The position numbers and the translations under genes are program-made. From Candidatus Aquitaenariimonas noxiae (lineage in GTDB: Bacteria; Omnitrophota; Gorgyraeia; Aquitaenariimonadales; Aquitaenariimonadaceae), in the NCBI GenBank assembly GCA_002780005.1, contig PEWV01000042.1:1-50224 (forward strand): a DNA stretch of 50,224 bases, given 5' to 3'. Below the pieces are notes generated by a model, which saw nothing but the letters and a program-made list of their open reading frames with translations, was not told the DNA's origin and made no database searches. The stretch's first letter is position 1, and every line of letters starts with the position of its first letter. Positions 50,211 through 50,224 of this stretch are shown one piece after another.

Positions 50211-50224
50211 AGTTCCTGTTTTTG

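Larger units (their letters stand above)
49898..50224. other. Upstream region of the secreted protein gene
   Basis: No credible gene in 327 bp. It contains the promoter (49928-49956), a 172-bp near-palindrome (49983-50154) and copy 2 of the duplicated block (50113-50210); the window ends 14 bp after that block. Confidence 0.7.

Overview
The window reads as one contiguous chromosomal stretch of a diderm (Gram-negative type) bacterium. It has an outer-membrane type IV pilus secretin, lipoprotein maturation enzymes (Lgt, LspA) and a MurE with the DNPR meso-diaminopimelate signature. Gene content and protein style suggest a candidate-phylum lineage of the PVC neighbourhood, most like Candidatus Omnitrophica (OP3). 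That placement is an inference from recall; no tree could be built. Every gene I can support is on the minus strand, so transcription runs from high to low coordinates throughout, and mobile genes and CRISPR arrays are absent.

Layout in the direction of transcription (right to left). 50224-48366: a repeat-rich zone with a small secreted protein, a 30-codon ORF enclosed by an inverted repeat, and two tRNA genes. 48365-46750: a coiled-coil zinc-ribbon protein, RNase HI, and RNase P RNA with its terminator. 46700-30269: a nearly complete dcw (division and cell wall) cluster, mraZ - small ORF - rsmH - ftsL - ftsI - murE - murF - mraY - murD - ftsW - murG - murC - murB - ddl - ftsQ - ftsA, in which ftsZ is missing from its usual place after ftsA. 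30200-19803: yggS - proC - yggT - mtnP - ileS - dksA-like - lspA - lgt - rluD - coiled-coil membrane protein - aroA. 19790-12775: the elongasome operon mreB - mreC - mreD - mrdA (PBP2) - rodA, followed by a radical SAM gene. 12750-4987: a type IV pilus motor operon, degenerate GGDEF regulator - pilT - stand-alone MshEN domain - two tandem pilB genes - pilC. 4960-4400: a monocistronic major pilin gene with its own promoter and terminator. 4350-1: pilM - pilN - pilO - pilP - pilQ, with pilQ running off the left edge.

The genes fall into three machines that share the cell envelope: septal and lateral peptidoglycan synthesis (dcw and mre clusters), the type IV pilus, and lipoprotein maturation. 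Transcription units are clearly marked. Six places carry a TTGACA box, exactly 17 bp, then a TATACT-like box; two more in the repeat zone have TTGAAT-N17-TATACT. Gene junctions inside units are very tight, with many 4-bp ATGA or TAATG overlaps.

The most interesting points are: (1) the 48.4-50.2 kb zone, with a duplicated promoter-plus-96-bp block, a 172-bp near-palindrome, and a 30-codon ORF whose ribosome binding site and stop codon lie in the two arms of a 13-bp inverted repeat; (2) dispersed heptanucleotide tandem repeats, one of them inside murF in frame; (3) the missing ftsZ; (4) MraZ-type operator repeats at exact 10-bp spacing; (5) a 14-bp inverted repeat that would hide the mtnP ribosome binding site; (6) a GGDEF protein that has lost its catalytic motif next to MshEN-bearing pilus motors; (7) an unusual Walker A motif in MurC.
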